Source: Chloroflexota bacterium
GTDB taxonomy: Bacteria > Chloroflexota > Dehalococcoidia > SM23-28-2 > RBG-16-64-32
Reading direction: 5' to 3'
Length of the DNA: 7,921 nucleotides
Assembly (NCBI GenBank): GCA_022561095.1
Contig: JADFRV010000050.1
Span: 4,500 to 12,420, forward strand
Below the pieces are notes generated by a model. It did no database searches, was not told where the DNA came from, and was given only the letters and a program-made list of their open reading frames with translations. The position numbers and the translations under genes were made by a program. Each line of letters begins with the position of its first letter. Within the stretch, counting starts at the first letter, position 1. Positions 5,490 to 7,921 of this stretch are shown in pieces.

Positions 5490-7496
5490 TCAACAGCTGG
5501 TGAAGAAGCGGCTGGTAACGGCGAACACGTCGTCGCCGGTGATAATCCCGTTCTGGCTGCCGATCTCCGCCCGCGGCGAGTAGGGAGGGCCGGGCGGGCT
5601 GGTGAAGAAGCGGGAGGTCACGAAGAAGATATCGCTGCCGGTAATGAGGCGGCTACTATCGGTGTCGGCGGGCCAGCCATCCTTGCCGCCGGAGCCCAGG
5701 CCGCAGGCCAGCAGCGGATCGGTGGCCATGAACCCCTCCGCGACGTTGGTCCAGCCGTCGCCGTCGATGTCGGGGTCGCAGGCGTCACCCTGTCCATCGC
5801 CGTCGGTGTCGAGCGGGGGAGTGCCAAGGAGGAGGCGGCCGGAGCCGAAGGTGTTGTCCTTACCCGGGTCGCCGAGGTCCACGACGCTGGCTTCCAGATA
5901 GGCCTGAAGCTGGGCCGGCGTGTAGCAGGGGAGGAGTTGGCGGACGAGGGCGATGGCGCCGGTAACATGGGGAGCCGCCGCGGAGGTGCCGGAGAAGCCG
6001 GTGCAGGCGAATAAGGGCGGGTAGGTGGCGTTGCTAACGCCGTCCGGGCCGGCGATGTCGGGCTTGGTGCGACCGTCGGTGGTGGGGCCGAGCGAGCTGA
6101 AGGGCTCGATCGTGTCGGGGGTGCACCAGTTGACGGCGGCGACGGTGAGGACGTCGGGGTTGTCCGCGGGCTGGCCGAGGCTGTTGGAGGAGACCACGTA
6201 CTCGATGTCGTGGAAGAATGAGTAGAGGTCGAGGAAGGCGTCGCTGCTGGCGACGGACTTCTGGATCACGAGGTGGTAAACGTCGACCACGGTGACGGTG
6301 TGGATAAGGGACTCTACGGGGTCGGCGCCGGGTACGCAGCCCGTTCCATCGTTCTGGACGTTCTCGGAGGAGGCGACGGTGATGGGGGCACCGGTGACAT
6401 CGTCGCTGCGCTTGAGGTAGAGGTCGTAGTCCCTGCAGGCGGCGCCGAACGGGTCGTCCCACTTGAGCTCAGCGCCGATGACCTCGCCGGGGAAGGCGAG
6501 GCCGAAGAAGGCTCCGGCTACCTGGTTGCCCTCATCCTGGAAGGGGCTGTTCTGGAACTCGTGGAAGAGGTCGCTGTCGGTGTCCAAGAAAGGGCCTGAC
6601 CAGTGCTTCTGGGCGTGGTTGGCGGCGGCCACGGACCACAGCGTGCCGGCGGCGGTGGAGGTTGAGACGACGTCGTTGACGGGGCCGGTACCATCGCCGG
6701 GGCCGGAGACGAAGAAGCCCCAGGAAGCGTTGATCGCTTCGACGCCCTGGCCGGTGAGCCACTCGGAAGCGGTGGCCAGCTCCACCTCAGTCTCGAAGTT
6801 CACCAGGTAGAGTTCTGCACCAGGTGCGACTTCATGCACGATCTCAGCGACGGCAGTGCCGTGTGGGGTGCCGCCGCCGATGTCGGCGTCGGCGCGGAAG
6901 GACATGACACTGACGGCGGCAGGGAGCTCAGTGCCCAGGAGGCTCCCGTAGCCCTGGAAGCCGAGATCGAGGATCGCCACCTTTACGCCGGCGCCGCTGA
7001 CGCCCAGGGCCTGCCAGCCGTCGGCGTTGATGAGCGCGACCCCCTCTCCGGTGACCATGGGGACAGGACGCAGAGGCGGCCGGACGAACTCCACGGACCC
7101 CGTGCGAGCCAGCGGTTCCAGCGATGCCAGGGGCACGAGGGCCTGGACGAGATTCTGATAGCTGCCCTCGACCGTGGCCCCCAGTGTCCGCACGCTGGTG
7201 GTGGCACCCTCGCCGCGACCCGGCCTCGCCTCCACGATGACGCGGACGGCGTCACCCTCGAGATCGATGTCAAGCCGGGATGCAGCGGCCGAGGCGCCTT
7301 CGATGCCCCTCTCGTGGAAGGCCTCCACCAGCTGAGCGAGGCGGGAATCCAGCTGGGCGGAGCGGGCGCTCTGGGCGTAGTCGCCGGCCGCCGCGGGTTG
7401 GGTCGTCGCGGCGACAGCTATCAACAGGATAACTGCGCAAGCCAGTCCGGTTTTGCGCGCGACCTTGCGACGGCTGGAACTGTATGCTCTGGCCAT
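5490..7496 (-). CDS. Secreted subtilisin-like serine protease (S8) with TSP3/dockerin-like tail
   Basis: This is a 668-residue exported protease. Residues 18-37 form a signal peptide (ending QPAAA). Residues about 40-150 look like a pro-region. The S8 domain starts near 165: Asp177 (VAILDLGF), His212 (TPHGTAVA), oxyanion Asn293 (VAAANH) and Ser505 (GFSGTSAAAPH). The catalytic set is complete, so it should hydrolyse proteins outside the cell. About 210 residues separate Asn293 and Ser505, far more than in subtilisin, owing to an insert (about 300-435) with Cys354/Cys387 and beta-rich sequence (ELKWDDPFG, DYDLYLKR, HLVIQKS). After residue 562 come a TSP3-like site (DTDGDGQGDACD) and two dockerin-like repeats (GSDIFFVTSRFF; GDDVFAVTSRFFTSC). 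The ATG has a good Shine-Dalgarno (GAGGA). A further in-frame dockerin-like piece lies past the stop. Own promoter-like sequence; divergent from the plus-strand gene at 7631. Confidence 0.92.
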   Translation of the reverse strand: MARAYSSSRRKVARKTGLACAVILLIAVAATTQPAAAGDYAQSARSAQLDSRLAQLVEAFHERGIEGASAAASRLDIDLEGDAVRVIVEARPGRGEGATTSVRTLGATVEGSYQNLVQALVPLASLEPLARTGSVEFVRPPLRPVPMVTGEGVALINADGWQALGVSGAGVKVAILDLGFQGYGSLLGTELPAAVSVMSFRADADIGGGTPHGTAVAEIVHEVAPGAELYLVNFETEVELATASEWLTGQGVEAINASWGFFVSGPGDGTGPVNDVVSTSTAAGTLWSVAAANHAQKHWSGPFLDTDSDLFHEFQNSPFQDEGNQVAGAFFGLAFPGEVIGAELKWDDPFGAACRDYDLYLKRSDDVTGAPITVASSENVQNDGTGCVPGADPVESLIHTVTVVDVYHLVIQKSVASSDAFLDLYSFFHDIEYVVSSNSLGQPADNPDVLTVAAVNWCTPDTIEPFSSLGPTTDGRTKPDIAGPDGVSNATYPPLFACTGFSGTSAAAPHVTGAIALVRQLLPCYTPAQLQAYLEASVVDLGDPGKDNTFGSGRLLLGTPPLDTDGDGQGDACDPDIDGDGWTNVAEGFMATDPLLACGLGSGGKDGWPADTDSSRLITGSDIFFVTSRFFTSPPGPPYSPRAEIGSQNGIITGDDVFAVTSRFFTSC
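5493..5810 (-). repeat. TSP3 plus two-dockerin-like C-terminal module, copy B
   Basis: About 106 codons, paralogous to 3514-3831. The first repeat is diverged in its loop (WPADTDSSRLI instead of DTDGNGII), while the final 12 residues (DVFAVTSRFFTSC region) are conserved. Confidence 0.85.
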
Positions 7497-7537
7497 GATC
7501 AGCTGTCCTCATTCACAATAACTAGGGTTGGCCACTT

Positions 7538-7565
7538 ATTATTACACCAAGATAAAATTCACCAA
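7538..7565 (-). promoter_or_regulatory. Probable promoter of the S8 protease gene
   Basis: Minus-strand TTGGTG (7560-7565), 16-nt spacer, then AATAAT (7538-7543) preceded by an extended -10 TG (TGTAATAAT). Transcription would start near 7531, leaving about 35 nt of leader with the GAGGA Shine-Dalgarno. Neither hexamer is perfect, and overlapping TAATAA alternatives exist. Confidence 0.4.
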
Positions 7566-7630
7566 CTACCTACATGATGAATGGCGGGAAGGGGGTTCTC
7601 TCAAGCACGTTATGGCAATAAAATGACTGT

Positions 7631-7921
7631 ATGGCCTCACCTGCTAACAGCAGCTATTCTCATGCGTCAATATCAGGGATAAAGGACAAGCTCAAGAGGA
7701 GACGCACTGTTGGGATCGGAATCGTCCTAACGCTTGCCTCCCTTGGCCTGACGCTCGGCCTGCTCGCAGCTTCCTGTAATCGGGCCCAAAAGCCCGCCGG
7801 GGTGCCGGTGCTGACGCCGTCATTCACTTTACGGAGGGCGGCACCTCAGCCTGGGCACTTGGTCACAATGCCATCGACGGCACTTTCCGGATAGCCCGGG
7901 CAGATACAACTCTTGATGTCA
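7631..7921 (+). pseudogene. Membrane-anchored protein gene, apparently frameshifted and cut by the window end
   Basis: The ATG at 7631 opens an 87-codon ORF. It encodes a basic N-tail (KDKLKRRR), one membrane segment (about residues 27-47, TVGIGIVLTLASLGLTLGLL) ending near a lipobox-like AASC (Cys49), and a Pro-rich stretch (QKPAGVPVLTP). The rest (LRRAAPQPGHLV) looks non-native. In the -1 frame, open from 7780 to the window end, the DNA reads AVIHFTEGGTSAWALGHNAI and then DGTFRIARAD. This resembles the W-x-x-G-x-x-x-x-D-G-x-F-x-I motif of tail-fibre and other beta-structured surface proteins. No start codon precedes that frame, so one base has probably been lost between 7780 and 7822, perhaps in the AAAA (7788-7791) or GGGG (7799-7802) run. 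No clear Shine-Dalgarno. Divergent from the protease. Confidence 0.5.

Noticed and set aside
6834..7577. Long 247-codon plus-strand ORF antisense to the protease
   Set aside because: Its composition is that of an antisense shadow of a GC-rich gene. The opposite strand encodes a complete S8 protease with signal peptide and triad.

Overview
The window carries GC-rich bacterial DNA. Most of it encodes secreted or surface proteins, with a small phage-like cluster at the left edge. The style suggests a member of the Chloroflexota (Dehalococcoidia or SAR202-like): exported proteins ending in a calcium-binding TSP3-like stretch followed by two dockerin-like repeats, PD40 propeller proteins, an RRR-type C-terminal tail ending WYARRRWLR, and a sortase of the C/TLxTC type. 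This assignment is inferred from protein style, not from a marker gene.

Layout. (1) Positions 5-962, minus strand: three tightly packed genes with ATGA start/stop overlaps. They are a probable small-terminase-like protein, a small Cys-rich (zinc-ribbon-like) protein, and a 63-codon ORF resembling the N-terminus of a large terminase that stops early. This looks like a phage DNA-packaging module or a prophage remnant. (2) Positions 1087-2543, plus strand: two tandem PD40/TolB-like propeller genes. The first has lost its signal peptide and its first blades and abuts unrelated DNA near the phage-like genes. The second is an intact lipoprotein-like six-blade protein with its own extended -10 promoter. 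Both are followed by a near-identical 36-bp sequence that, one frame over, encodes a membrane-anchor-like tail. (3) Positions 2735-7496, minus strand: a sortase, an LVIVD-repeat secreted protein and a large subtilisin-like protease, each with its own promoter-like sequence. The last two share the same TSP3 plus dockerin-like C-terminal module. A third, diverged half-module lies just past the protease stop codon, in the same frame. (4) Positions 7631-7921, plus strand: the start of a gene divergent from the protease. It encodes a membrane-anchored N-terminus, then an apparent frameshift into a segment resembling tail-fibre-type W-x-x-G-x-x-x-x-D-G-x-F-x-I motifs. It runs off the window.

Working together. 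The genes read as a cell-surface or exoprotein neighbourhood: a protease, propeller-type binding or scaffold proteins, a shared C-terminal module that probably directs attachment or assembly, and a sortase that could anchor proteins. No canonical LPXTG signal is visible, so a link between the sortase and these tails is only a hypothesis. Several reading frames appear broken by the loss of one base. Some of these may be sequencing or assembly errors rather than biology.
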